From JBKPNJ01 sp963695705 (GTDB lineage: Bacteria > Actinomycetota > Actinomycetes > Propionibacteriales > Nocardioidaceae), in the NCBI GenBank assembly GCA_963695705.1, contig CAVOHB010000004.1, positions 372,001 through 436,000 of the forward strand: a stretch of DNA of 64,000 bases, given 5' to 3'. The position numbers and the translations under genes are program-made. Below the pieces are notes generated by a model, which saw nothing but the letters and a program-made list of their open reading frames with translations, did no database searches and was not told the origin of the DNA. Of this stretch, positions 49,841 through 61,070 are shown in pieces (the stretch's first letter is position 1; every line of letters begins with the position of its first letter).

Positions 49841-50734
49841 ATGCAGATCGGTCTCATCGGCCTGGGCAAGATGGGCGGAAACATGCGGGAGCGACTGCGT
49901 GGCGGCGGTCACACAGTGGTCGGCTTCGACCACAACCCCGACATCAGTGACGCGAGCAACCTCGAGGATCTGGTAGGCAAGCTCGACCCGCCCCGCGTCG
50001 TCTGGGTGATGGTCCCGGCCGGCGGGCCGACGAAGGACACGATCGCCTCGCTGCGCGATCTGCTGCAAGAAGGCGACATGGTCATCGACGGTGGAAACTC
50101 GCGCTGGACCGACGACATGGAGCACGCCGGCCTGCTCGCCGAGAGCGGGATCGGCTTTGTCGACTGCGGCGTCTCCGGCGGTATCTGGGGCCTGAAGAAC
50201 GGCTACGCGCTCATGTGCGGCGGCTCGGAGGAGGACGTCACCAGGGCGCAACCGCTCTTCGACACGCTCAAGCCGGAGGGCGACTTCGGCTATGTCCACG
50301 CCGGCAAGGTGGGCGCCGGGCACTTCTCCAAGATGGTGCACAACGGGATCGAGTACGGCCTGATGCAGTCCTACGCCGAAGGCTACGAGCTTCTGGCCGC
50401 CGCCAACCAGGTTAACAACGTCACCGAGGTCTGGCGCTCCTGGCGTGAGGGCACGGTCATCCGCTCGTGGCTGCTCGACCTGCTGGTGGCAGCCTTGGAC
50501 GAGGATCCCGGCCTGGCGCAGATCCAGGGCTACGCCGAGGACTCGGGCGAGGGACGCTGGACGATCCAGGCCGCGATCGAGAACGCCGTACCCATGCATG
50601 CGATCACCGCGGCCCTCTACACCCGGTTCCAGTCCCGGCAGGACGGCTCGCCGGCGATGAAGGCGGTAGCGGCGATGCGCAACCAGTTCGGCGGCCACGC
50701 GGTCAAGGCCGGCCCTCCTCCGACCCAGGACTAG
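49841..50734 (+). CDS. gnd: 6-phosphogluconate dehydrogenase, short decarboxylating type
   Basis: It oxidises 6-phosphogluconate to ribulose-5-phosphate, CO2 and a reduced nicotinamide cofactor. The 297-residue short form has MQIGLIGLGKMGGNMRERL (Rossmann GLGKMG at 7-12), IDGGNSRWTDD, CGVSGGIWGLKNGY (near 112-125) and the catalytic Lys/Asn helix HFSKMVHNGIEYG. The truncated form ends before the long C-terminal domain of enteric Gnd. The start at 49841 follows AAAGGA. The position between dnaN and recF is characteristic of several actinobacterial orders. Confidence 0.95.
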   Translation: MQIGLIGLGKMGGNMRERLRGGGHTVVGFDHNPDISDASNLEDLVGKLDPPRVVWVMVPAGGPTKDTIASLRDLLQEGDMVIDGGNSRWTDDMEHAGLLAESGIGFVDCGVSGGIWGLKNGYALMCGGSEEDVTRAQPLFDTLKPEGDFGYVHAGKVGAGHFSKMVHNGIEYGLMQSYAEGYELLAAANQVNNVTEVWRSWREGTVIRSWLLDLLVAALDEDPGLAQIQGYAEDSGEGRWTIQAAIENAVPMHAITAALYTRFQSRQDGSPAMKAVAAMRNQFGGHAVKAGPPPTQD

Positions 50735-50773
50735 CCCTCCTCCCACCCAGGAAAAGGGAGGCCCGAGCCGCCC

Positions 50774-51922
50774 GTGCACCTCGCTCATCTGTCGCTGGTC
50801 GACTTCCGGTCGTACGCGACGGTCGAGGTGCCGCTCGAGCCGGGTGTCGTGGTGTTCACCGGGCCGAACGGCCACGGCAAGACCAACCTCGTCGAAGCGG
50901 TCCACTATGTCGCGACCCAGGGCTCGCACCGGGTCGCGGCCGACACGCCCCTGGTGAGGCTCGGGGCACAGCGGGCCGTGGTGCGGGCCGAGGTCGTGCG
51001 CGACGACCGCTCCGCGCTGGTCGAGCTCGAGATCAACCCTGGAAAGGCAAACCGGGCCCGGGTCAACCGGGGAGCACTGCCCCGGCCGAAGGAGGCACTC
51101 GGGCTGCTGCGCACGGTGCTGTTCGCGCCGGAGGATCTGGCGCTGGTCAAGGGGGACCCGGCCGAGCGGCGGAGGTTTCTCGACGACCTGCTCGTCGCCC
51201 GCGCGCCGAGGTTCGCCGGTGTCCGTGCGGACTATGACCGGGTGCTGCGCCAGCGGAGCACCCTGCTCAAGACCGCGGGTGCGGCGCGCCGCCAGGCGTC
51301 TGACTCCGGCGCGCTCGGCACGCTCGACGTCTGGGATGCCCATCTGGCCCGTACTGGTGCCGCCCTGCTGGAGGGCCGGCTGGAGCTGGTGGCCGCGCTG
51401 CAGCCGCTGGTCGACCAGGCCTACGCCCACGTGGCCCTCGACCGGTCCGCCGACTCGACCGCGGTTGGCGCCGGGATCAGCTACAAGCCGTCGTTCGAGC
51501 TACCGGGCCACGTCACCGGGCGCGGTGAGATCTCGGACCTGCTGCTGCGGGAGGTCGTCGACCGCCGTCCCGAGGAGCTGGATCGCGGCGTGTGCCTGGT
51601 CGGCCCGCACCGCGACGACCTCCTGCTGACCCTCGGACCCCTGCCGGCCAAGGGGTATGCCAGCCATGGTGAGTCGTGGTCGCTCGCCCTCGCTCTGCGG
51701 CTGGCCTGCTACGACCTGCTTCGCAGCGAGGGTGACGACCCGGTGCTGATCCTCGACGACGTGTTCGCCGAGCTCGACAACGAGCGGCGGGCACGGCTGG
51801 CGGCGCTCGTCGCCACCGCCGACCAGGTGCTGGTGACCGCGGCCGTGCCCGAGGATGTCCCGCAGAAGCTGCACGGCCTGCACTACGAGGTGTACGACGG
51901 TGGGGTGACCCGTGCCGACTGA
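50774..51922 (+). CDS. recF: DNA replication and repair protein RecF
   Basis: An ABC-type SMC-like ATPase acting in gap repair through RecFOR. The 382 residues have HLSLVDFRSYATVEVPLEPGVVVFTGPNGHGKTNLVEAV with Walker A GPNGHGKT (29-36). LFAPEDLALVKGDPAERRRFLD follows, with the signature ASHGESWSLALALRLA and Walker B PVLILDDVFAELD. The GTG start lies 39 bp after gnd. Its end overlaps dciA by 11 bp. Confidence 0.97.
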   Translation: MHLAHLSLVDFRSYATVEVPLEPGVVVFTGPNGHGKTNLVEAVHYVATQGSHRVAADTPLVRLGAQRAVVRAEVVRDDRSALVELEINPGKANRARVNRGALPRPKEALGLLRTVLFAPEDLALVKGDPAERRRFLDDLLVARAPRFAGVRADYDRVLRQRSTLLKTAGAARRQASDSGALGTLDVWDAHLARTGAALLEGRLELVAALQPLVDQAYAHVALDRSADSTAVGAGISYKPSFELPGHVTGRGEISDLLLREVVDRRPEELDRGVCLVGPHRDDLLLTLGPLPAKGYASHGESWSLALALRLACYDLLRSEGDDPVLILDDVFAELDNERRARLAALVATADQVLVTAAVPEDVPQKLHGLHYEVYDGGVTRAD

Positions 51923-52487
51923 CGCTGTGCCGACTGACCCTGGCGAACCCGGCCCGGTGCCGCCGCCCCCCCATGATCCGACCGGACTGGACCTGGCCAG
52001 GAGCATCGCCCGCTCGCTGGGGACCCGACCCGGCACGGGCACGACTCGATCGAAGCGACCAGGAGCAGGAGCGGGACGTCGGCGACGTCGCGATGTCGAC
52101 CCACTGGTCTCCGGGGCGTATCCCGACGACCGCGACCCGCAGACGCTCGGCGCCGCGATGGACCGGCTCGTCGCCGAGCATGGGTGGACCACCGAGGTCG
52201 CGGTCCACGGCGTCTTCTCCCGCTGGGATCAGATCGTCGGCCTCGAAGTGGCCCGGCACTGCCATCCCGAGGCATACGCCGACGGCTCCCTGACGGTGCG
52301 CGCCGACTCGACGGCATGGGCCACGCAGGTACGCCTGCTGGCAGAGACTGTCGTACGCCGGCTCAACGAGGAGCTCGGGCATGGCACCGTCGTGCGCATC
52401 CAGGTGCTCGGGCCGCAGCCACCCTCATGGTCCAAGGGCCGCCGATCGGTACGCGACGGTCGGGGTCCCCGCGACACCTACGGGTAG
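51912..52487 (+). CDS. dciA: DUF721 / DciA family helicase loader-like protein
   Basis: A 191-residue protein. The N-terminal 80 residues are Pro/Gly/Arg rich and disordered. The conserved DUF721 domain follows: LVAEHGWTTEVAVHGVFSRWDQIVGLEVARHCHPEAYADGSLTVRADSTAWATQVRLL (about 98-155). DciA proteins act in loading or operating DnaB in bacteria without DnaC. It overlaps recF (GTG start at 51912) and precedes gyrB, as in mycobacteria (Rv0004). The dnaB gene itself is 39 kb away. Confidence 0.9.
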   Translation: MPTDAVPTDPGEPGPVPPPPHDPTGLDLARSIARSLGTRPGTGTTRSKRPGAGAGRRRRRDVDPLVSGAYPDDRDPQTLGAAMDRLVAEHGWTTEVAVHGVFSRWDQIVGLEVARHCHPEAYADGSLTVRADSTAWATQVRLLAETVVRRLNEELGHGTVVRIQVLGPQPPSWSKGRRSVRDGRGPRDTYG

Positions 52488-52857
52488 GCTGGCGGCCATC
52501 CGCGAGCGATGCCTGGCGCGCCGCCGCCGGCGGCGATATGCCCGATTTCGGAGGACGCCCGGACGACGGTGAACCGGCCGGATCGCGGTCGCCTGGTCGC
52601 GCACAGCAGCCTCGCAGGGGCCGGTCGCTCGTATGGGGCATCGATCCCCACGCTCTGATCCAGCCTTGAGGCCTTAGCGGGGCCCTGAGACGGTGTTCTG
52701 GCCGGACTCGGGCCATTTACTTGGCCACATACCTGGCTGTAAGGCTCTAGAACGGCCGCTGGCCCGGTACACTGGAGAGGACCAACCAGGCCGCTCCCCG
52801 CTTGTGTCGGCGATGTCGACAGCGAGAGCGGCCGTTTCCTGCAGGAGGACCCCCGCG
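52488..52857. promoter_or_regulatory. dciA-gyrB intergenic region with likely gyrB promoter
   Basis: This 370-bp stretch has no gene. TACACT at 52769-52774 fits a TANNNT -10, about 84 bp before gyrB; a -35 is not clear. The region before it (52690-52760) is less GC-rich than its surroundings. Supercoiling-responsive control of gyrase is likely from other organisms but cannot be read here. Confidence 0.4.
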
Positions 52858-54927
52858 TTGAGCGACGAAGCACCTGAAGCGCCCGAAACCGGCGCGGGCC
52901 CGATCAACTCGGGGGGAATCTACGACGCCAGCGCGATCACCGTGCTGGAGGGCCTGGACGCGGTTCGCAAGCGTCCGAGCATGTACATCGGCTCTACGGG
53001 TGAGCGCGGACTGCATCACCTGGTCTGGGAAGTCGTCGACAACTCGGTCGACGAGGCGCTCGCGGGCTTCTGCGACCGCATCCTCGTGACACTGCTGCCG
53101 CACGGAGCTGTGCGGGTGGTCGACAACGGGCGCGGTATCCCGGTCGACGAGCACCCGATCGAGAAGCAGCCGGCGGTGACGGTCGTGCTCACCATGCTGC
53201 ACGCCGGCGGGAAGTTCGGGGGCGGCGGCTACAAGGTCTCCGGCGGACTGCACGGCGTCGGCATCTCCGTGGTCAACGCGCTGTCCAAGCGGCTCGACGT
53301 CGAGATCCGGCGGGACGGCTACCTGTGGACCCAATCGTTCGAGTACGGAGTCCCGACCGGCCCGCTCCAGCGGCATGAGGCTACCGAGGAGACCGGCACG
53401 ACGACCACGTTCTGGGCCAGCGAGGACATCTTCGAGAGCACCGACTTCTCGTACGAGACCATCGCCTCGCGAATGCGCGAGATGGCGTTCCTGAACAAGG
53501 GCCTCGAGATCGTGGTTCGTGACGAGCGGCCGAAGGCCCAGGACCTCGACCTCGCGGTCGCCGATCCCACCGTCCCCTCGATGGTCGACGGAGGTCCCGA
53601 CGGCATCAAGAGCGCTCCCGGAGGCGGCGTCGAACGCCGCTTCCGCTACGACAACGGCCTGGTGGACTACGTCACCCATCTCAACGCCGCCAAGGACGAG
53701 GTGCACAAGAGCGTCATCTCCTACGAGACCGACTCGACCGCCGGGGACATGAGCCTCGAGATCGCGATGCAGTGGAACACGACCTACACCGAGTCGGTGC
53801 ACACGTTCGCCAACACGATCAACACCCATGAGGGCGGCACCCACGAGGAGGGTTTCCGCTCGGCGCTGACCACGACGGTCAACAACTGGGGCGAGACCTG
53901 GGGGCTGATCAAGAAGCGCGAGGACCGCCTCTCCGGTGACGACGTGCGCGAGGGCCTGACCGCGATCGTCAGCGTGAAACTGGCCGAACCGCAGTTCGAG
54001 GGGCAGACGAAGACAAAGCTGGGCAACACCGACGCGAAGTCCTTCGTACAGAAGGTCGTCAACGACCGGCTGGGCGAGTGGCTGGAGAAGAATCCGGCGG
54101 AGGGCAGGGACATCGTGCGAAAGGGGATCGCCGCCGCCACCGCCCGGACGGCCGCTCGCAAGGCGCGCGACCTGGCCCGCAACCGCAAGGGTCTGCTCGG
54201 GGGTGGCGGACTGCCCGGCAAGCTGTCGGACTGCCAGTCGACCAATCCCGAGGAGTGCGAGATCTTCATCGTGGAGGGAAACTCCGCGGGCGGATCGGCC
54301 AAGGGCGGACGCGACCCGCGGGTGCAGGCGATCCTGCCGATCCGCGGCAAGATCCTCAACGTCGAGAAGGCCCGGATCGACCGGGTGCTCCAGAACACCG
54401 AGGTGCAGGCGATCATCTCCGCGCTCGGCACGGGTGTCCAGGAAGAGTTCGACATCGACAAGCTGCGCTATCACAAGATCGTGCTGATGGCCGACGCGGA
54501 CGTCGACGGTCAGCACATATCGACGCTGCTGCTGACGCTGCTCTTCCGGTTCATGCGGCCGCTGATCGACGCCGGGCACGTGTTCCTCGCGCAGCCGCCG
54601 CTGTTCCGGATCCGGTGGAGCAACTCTGCCCACGAGCTGGCGTACTCCGACCGTGAGCGCGACGGGCTGCTCGAGGCCGGCAAGCAGGCGGGGAGGCGGT
54701 TGCCCAAGGAGGCGCCGATCCAGCGCTACAAGGGTCTGGGTGAGATGAATGACAACGAGCTGTGGGATACGACGATGGATCCCGCGAACCGCGTGCTCCG
54801 GCAGGTGACGCTAGACGATGCGGCCAACGCCGATGAGATCTTCACGATCCTGATGGGCGAGGACGTCGAGCAACGGCGTTCGTTCATCCAGCGCAACGCC
54901 AAGGACGTTCGATTCCTCGACATCTGA
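52858..54927 (+). CDS. gyrB: DNA gyrase subunit B
   Basis: The ATPase subunit of gyrase. The 689 residues have GHKL motifs EVVDNSVDEALAG, VVDNGRGIPVDEHP, and VSGGLHGVGISVVNALS. The transducer and Toprim motifs are IVEGNSAGGSAKGGRDPR and LMADADVDGQHI, and the C-terminus has IQRYKGLGEMN and KDVRFLDI. The start is a TTG at 52858 with AGGAGG 9 bp upstream; the ATG at 52813 would add 15 residues without family support. gyrA follows after 77 bp. Confidence 0.96.
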   Translation: MSDEAPEAPETGAGPINSGGIYDASAITVLEGLDAVRKRPSMYIGSTGERGLHHLVWEVVDNSVDEALAGFCDRILVTLLPHGAVRVVDNGRGIPVDEHPIEKQPAVTVVLTMLHAGGKFGGGGYKVSGGLHGVGISVVNALSKRLDVEIRRDGYLWTQSFEYGVPTGPLQRHEATEETGTTTTFWASEDIFESTDFSYETIASRMREMAFLNKGLEIVVRDERPKAQDLDLAVADPTVPSMVDGGPDGIKSAPGGGVERRFRYDNGLVDYVTHLNAAKDEVHKSVISYETDSTAGDMSLEIAMQWNTTYTESVHTFANTINTHEGGTHEEGFRSALTTTVNNWGETWGLIKKREDRLSGDDVREGLTAIVSVKLAEPQFEGQTKTKLGNTDAKSFVQKVVNDRLGEWLEKNPAEGRDIVRKGIAAATARTAARKARDLARNRKGLLGGGGLPGKLSDCQSTNPEECEIFIVEGNSAGGSAKGGRDPRVQAILPIRGKILNVEKARIDRVLQNTEVQAIISALGTGVQEEFDIDKLRYHKIVLMADADVDGQHISTLLLTLLFRFMRPLIDAGHVFLAQPPLFRIRWSNSAHELAYSDRERDGLLEAGKQAGRRLPKEAPIQRYKGLGEMNDNELWDTTMDPANRVLRQVTLDDAANADEIFTILMGEDVEQRRSFIQRNAKDVRFLDI

Positions 54928-55004
54928 AGGCCATGCCGATGTCGGGCAGAGCCCGCGATACCGGTGCGCGGTCAGATGCCGATAAGACCTGAAGGACAAG
55001 CCAG

Positions 55005-57641
<2,637 letters not shown>

Positions 57642-57642
<1 letters not shown>

Positions 57643-58277
57643 TGACCGACCGTCGCCCCGAGGGCAGCAGTCCCCTGGCGCCGCGCCGACTGCTGGCGAG
57701 CAAACCGTCCGCGGCCGGGGCGACCCGGCAGGAGCCCGCCCTCGACAGGGGACCTGCCACGTATGCGGCTCCCCCGGCGTCCCCGTCGCCGTCGGTGCGC
57801 ACCGCCGGATCGCAGGCGACCGCGGTCCAGGCGGGGGGTGCGGCGGCGATGCCGATCCCGGTCCGCCCGGCGACCAACAACCGGCCCCGGCCATCGGCAC
57901 AGACCCCGAACCGGCGGCGGGCCCGACTGCGGCTGGTACGGATCGACCCGTGGTCGGTGATGAAGACGGCGTTCCTGCTCTCCATCGCGTTCGGCATCGT
58001 GTGCGTCGTGGCTGTCTTCATCATCTACTCCGTCCTCGGTGCCGCCGGCGTGTGGGACGCGATCAACCGTTCGGTGCATGACGTGCTCGGAGACAGCACG
58101 ACCACCACGTTCGACGTCAACGACTACGTCGGCGCCAATCGGGTGATGGGCTTCACCACGCTGGTCGCGTGCATCGACGTGGTCCTGATCACCGCGGTGG
58201 CAACGTTGAGCGCGTTCATCTACAACCTCGCCGCGAGCCTGCTCGGCGGCCTCGAGGTCACGCTCGCCGAGGACTGA
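57642..58277 (+). CDS. DUF3566 membrane protein downstream of gyrA
   Basis: A 211-residue protein. The disordered Pro/Ala/Ser-rich cytosolic N-terminus (about 90 residues) leads into the DUF3566 domain: RARLRLVRIDPWSVMKTAFLLSIAFGIVCVVAVFIIYSVLGAAGVWDAIN (about 92-141). A second transmembrane helix and SAFIYNLAASLLGGLEVTLAED close it. The family is conserved after gyrA in actinobacteria (Rv0007-like); its function is unknown. Its ATG overlaps the gyrA stop by one base (TGATG), implying translational coupling with gyrA. Confidence 0.93.
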
Positions 58278-58340
58278 TATCCCGTTTGGGCGAGCCCGGC
58301 GGCGTGGGATAGCCTGCCTCGGCAACGCCACTGTTCGCCC

Positions 58341-58417
58341 GGGCCTATAGCTCAGACGGTTAGAGCGCTTCCCTGATAAGGAAGAGGTCAGAGGTTCAAG
58401 TCCTCTTAGGCCCACCA
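58341..58417 (+). tRNA. ileT: tRNA-Ile (anticodon GAT)
   Basis: The 74-nt body plus encoded CCA folds as a cloverleaf. Acceptor GGGCCTA pairs with TAGGCCC, the D stem is GCTC/GAGC, and the anticodon stem CTTCC/GGAAG holds loop CTGATAA with anticodon GAT. The T arm is AGAGG-TTCAAGT-CCTCT. The position after gyrA-DUF3566 is standard in actinobacteria. The tRNA-Ala that often follows is not seen in the window. Confidence 0.98.
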
Positions 58418-58907
58418 CGCTGACCAGGCAGTTCATGCTCGACCGAGGCCTCCCCGCCTGCCGAATTGGTGCCCGATGGCTGCGATGGACGGCTACCGCG
58501 GTCCGGAAAGCGCGTGGTGTGGGGAGCCCGCTGGCCGACTATCTCCTCCGGCTCCGGAAACACCTTGGGGAGCAGCCACCCCAGCGCGACCAGGCTGAGC
58601 AGACCGATCTCGGGTACGGCGGGTCTGACCAGCAGGCATCCTCGATGGCAGCGTCCGCCATGAACGCTCCGGAGACTGCCAGCGCCGCCATGGACAGCAC
58701 CGCGAGCACGTTCAACACGACGCCGAGCAGGATGCCCGAACGGGTGCGGCGCCACAACACCACGCCCGCGACGATCAACGACAACCCGAGCGCAGCGGCG
58801 TGGGCAAGGAACCAGTCGTTGAACGCGGTGCGGAACAGGTAGAACCCACCAGAGCACGCGGCGGTGGCCGGTTGACCACCCGTGTGCGAGTAGTGGATCG
58901 AGTTGAG
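58396..58907 (-). pseudogene. Frameshifted small membrane-protein gene beside tRNA-Ile
   Basis: Reading the minus strand, one frame gives TAACSGGFYLFRTAFNDWF followed by a hydrophobic run (LGLSLIVAGVVLWRRTRSGI, then LLGVVLNVLAVLSMAALAVSGAFMADAA). Near 58617-58623 the coding pattern moves to another frame: PEIGLLSLVALGWLLPKVF and EPEEIVGQRA, to a stop at 58396 that overlaps the tRNA end. One missing base explains this. No normal start codon exists upstream before the stop of the histidine kinase, so the N-terminus also looks lost. It would have been a four-helix membrane protein of unknown family. Confidence 0.6.
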
Positions 58908-60302
58908 CTATGTGCGACCGATCCTCGACGCTGGAGGCCTGTATATGCCCCCGCTGTCTGCTGGGGGTGGGAGCGCCCGCGTCAGGGAGAACACGACGGT
59001 GAGCCCGCCCCCGGACGTCTCCTCCAGGGTGATCTGTCCGCCTGCCGCGGCGATGAGTCGCTGGACGATGGCCAGCCCCAGGCCGGTTCCCCCGGTGTCT
59101 GCGTGGCCGGTGGCGAACCGCCGGAATGCGTTCTGGCGTTGGGCTGGAGACATGCCCGGACCGTCGTCTGCGACGCGGACGACAGCGTTGTCGCCCTCGG
59201 CGGTGACGTTCAGGCGTACATGTTCCGGTGGGGGTTCGAGGTCGAAGCAGTTACCGAGGAGGTTGTCGAGGATCTGTTCGAGGTGGCCTGGCACTGCCCA
59301 GGCTCGGACGGGTGCGCTGGGGATCAGGCTGAGGTCGACGCCACGTTCGGCCGCCAGCGGACTCCATGCGGTGACCCGCTCCGAGCTGACCTCACTGACG
59401 TCGATCAGCGCGGGGCCCTGGCTTGTCGCGTCGGCTCGGGCAATGGCGAGGAGCCCGTCGATCAGCCGTGAGAGCCGGTTGACCTCACTCAGGGCGGCGT
59501 TCAGTTCGGCGCGATCCGGAGACTCGTGCTCGGGCAGCAACTCCAGTCTCAGCCGGAGAGCCGACATCGGCGTGCGCAACTGGTGCGACACGTCCGCGAT
59601 CACCGCTCTGTGGCTGTCGAGCAGGGTGTTGAGCCGGCTCGCCATCGAGTCGAAAGCGGAGGCTAGCCGTCGTACCTCGGGGGGTCCTTTGACGATGCCG
59701 GCCCGAACCTGGAGGTTGCCGGACGCCGCGACGTGGGTAGCCTCCTCGAGCTGTCTCAGGGGTTTCGTGACCCACTTGGACAGCCAGAGGCTGAGGCCGC
59801 CGGCGGCCAGCAGCGAGGTCACCGCGGCACCGGCCAGCCACAGCCACAATGTGCGTATCCGTGCTTCGAGCGGTTCGGTGGGCCGGACCAGGACCAGGAC
59901 CCCGACCTGGGTTGACGTGTCGCCCACAGGAGCCGCAGCGAGGGTGAAGGTCTCGTCGCCGCGTTCGATGGTCGAGGTCTGCGGGGTGGCTGTGAGCGCC
60001 ACGTTCTTGGGCAGGGCGAAGCTGAGGCCGGCCCGGTCGATGGTGGCGCCTGCCGCGTCGAGTAGCAGGACGCCCTGGTCCGGCCCGACGTACCTGCCGA
60101 GGTCGTGTTTCAGGGGCAGGTTTGCCTCGTGGTCGGAGAGCCGCTCCTCCGCGACGCTGGCCAGCGCCCTTGCCTGGGCCAAGGTCGCGTCAGCGTAGTC
60201 GGTGCGATAGTGAGCCGTGGTCACGAGGCCGAGCGGGAGGACTGCCCCTCCCAGCAGCAGCGCAGCCAGTGCGAGCAGCCCGACGAGGATCCTTCGAGTC
60301 AC
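58908..60302 (-). CDS. Two-component sensor histidine kinase
   Basis: A 464-residue HK. Transmembrane helices at about 5-27 and 151-173 enclose a 120-residue extracytoplasmic sensor, and a HAMP domain follows. The H box is ADVSHQLRTPMSALRLRLE (phospho-acceptor His240). The ATPase carries N box ILDNLLGNCFDLEPP, G1 VADDGPGM and G2 GGTGLGLAIVQRL. The GTG start overlaps the regulator's stop (60299-60302). It is divergent from the DoxX-Rieske gene, a plausible target. The signal is unknown; the sensor has no Cys or haem motif that I can see. Confidence 0.94.
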   Translation of the reverse strand: MTRRILVGLLALAALLLGGAVLPLGLVTTAHYRTDYADATLAQARALASVAEERLSDHEANLPLKHDLGRYVGPDQGVLLLDAAGATIDRAGLSFALPKNVALTATPQTSTIERGDETFTLAAAPVGDTSTQVGVLVLVRPTEPLEARIRTLWLWLAGAAVTSLLAAGGLSLWLSKWVTKPLRQLEEATHVAASGNLQVRAGIVKGPPEVRRLASAFDSMASRLNTLLDSHRAVIADVSHQLRTPMSALRLRLELLPEHESPDRAELNAALSEVNRLSRLIDGLLAIARADATSQGPALIDVSEVSSERVTAWSPLAAERGVDLSLIPSAPVRAWAVPGHLEQILDNLLGNCFDLEPPPEHVRLNVTAEGDNAVVRVADDGPGMSPAQRQNAFRRFATGHADTGGTGLGLAIVQRLIAAAGGQITLEETSGGGLTVVFSLTRALPPPADSGGIYRPPASRIGRT

Positions 60303-60991
60303 GGCCGGGGACCGAGCCTGAAGCCTCGTCCGTAGACGGTCTCGATCAGCGACGGCCTGCCGAGCTTGCGTCTCAGGGCAGCGATGTGCACGTCCAGGAC
60401 TTTCGTCGGGCCGTACCAGTGCTCATCCCAGACCCTGCTGAAGATCTCCTCCCGGGACACCACCCGCCCCGGCTCAATGATGAGCGAGTGCAGGATGTCG
60501 AACTCGCGCCCGGTCAGGGCGATCTCCTCCCCGGCCAGGAAAACGCGGCGGGCGGCACCATCGACGGTGAGACTGCCGTAGCGGCATGTCTCTGACGCGG
60601 TAGGCGTGGTACGTCGTAGGACTGCACGTATCCGGGCTGTCAGCTCGCCGAACCCGAACGGTTTGACGAGGTAGTCGTCTGCGCCGAGGTCGAGCGCGGC
60701 GACCCGGTTGGCCTCTTCACCGCGTGCCGTGATGACCATGATGGGAACATCGCTTCGGTGACGCAGCTCTCGGCACACGTCGGCCCCGTCAACGTCGGGC
60801 AGCCCCAGGTCAAGCAGGACGAGATCGGGCATCTCACCGGCCAACGCTTCGGCTCCGGAGGCGACGTGGGTGACCCGATAACCCTCACGGGTGAGCCCGG
60901 ACACGAGCTGGGCCGCGATGCCGATGTCGTCCTCGACAACCAACACCCGCACGCCCGGTGTCACGTCGAGCGCAGCCGGGGGATCGATCAC
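60299..60991 (-). CDS. OmpR/PhoB-family response regulator
   Basis: A 230-residue regulator. The receiver domain has VLVVEDDIGI with the acidic pocket, phospho-acceptor Asp61 in LVLLDLGLPDVDG, the Thr in MVITARG and Lys in YLVKPFG. The winged-helix DNA-binding domain ends LDVHIAALRRKLGRPSLIETVYGRGFRL. It is coupled to the downstream histidine kinase by a 4-bp overlap. A short inverted repeat lies in the 79-bp gap to the divergent DoxX-Rieske gene. Confidence 0.95.
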   Translation of the reverse strand: MIDPPAALDVTPGVRVLVVEDDIGIAAQLVSGLTREGYRVTHVASGAEALAGEMPDLVLLDLGLPDVDGADVCRELRHRSDVPIMVITARGEEANRVAALDLGADDYLVKPFGFGELTARIRAVLRRTTPTASETCRYGSLTVDGAARRVFLAGEEIALTGREFDILHSLIIEPGRVVSREEIFSRVWDEHWYGPTKVLDVHIAALRRKLGRPSLIETVYGRGFRLGPRP

Positions 60992-61016
60992 GGGCTCACG
61001 CTACGGCAGCAGGCGC

Positions 61017-61035
61017 TTCAGCCTGACGACCTGAA
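61017..61035. promoter_or_regulatory. Inverted repeat between the response regulator and DoxX-Rieske genes
   Basis: TTCAG, 9 bases, CTGAA in the divergent intergenic region, followed by TAGCAT (61044-61049), a possible -10 for the plus-strand gene. It is a candidate operator for the adjacent regulator; the arms are short. Confidence 0.25.
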
Positions 61036-61070
61036 CGGCTTCTTAGCATCCTGCACGCAACCATGGACCG

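Noticed and set aside
49673..51430. Long minus-strand frame opposite gnd and recF
   Set aside because: No family resemblance, no ribosome site; a GC-rich antisense shadow of well-identified plus-strand genes.
52813..52857. ATG upstream start for gyrB
   Set aside because: The added residues are not family-like and the TTG at 52858 has a well-spaced AGGAGG.
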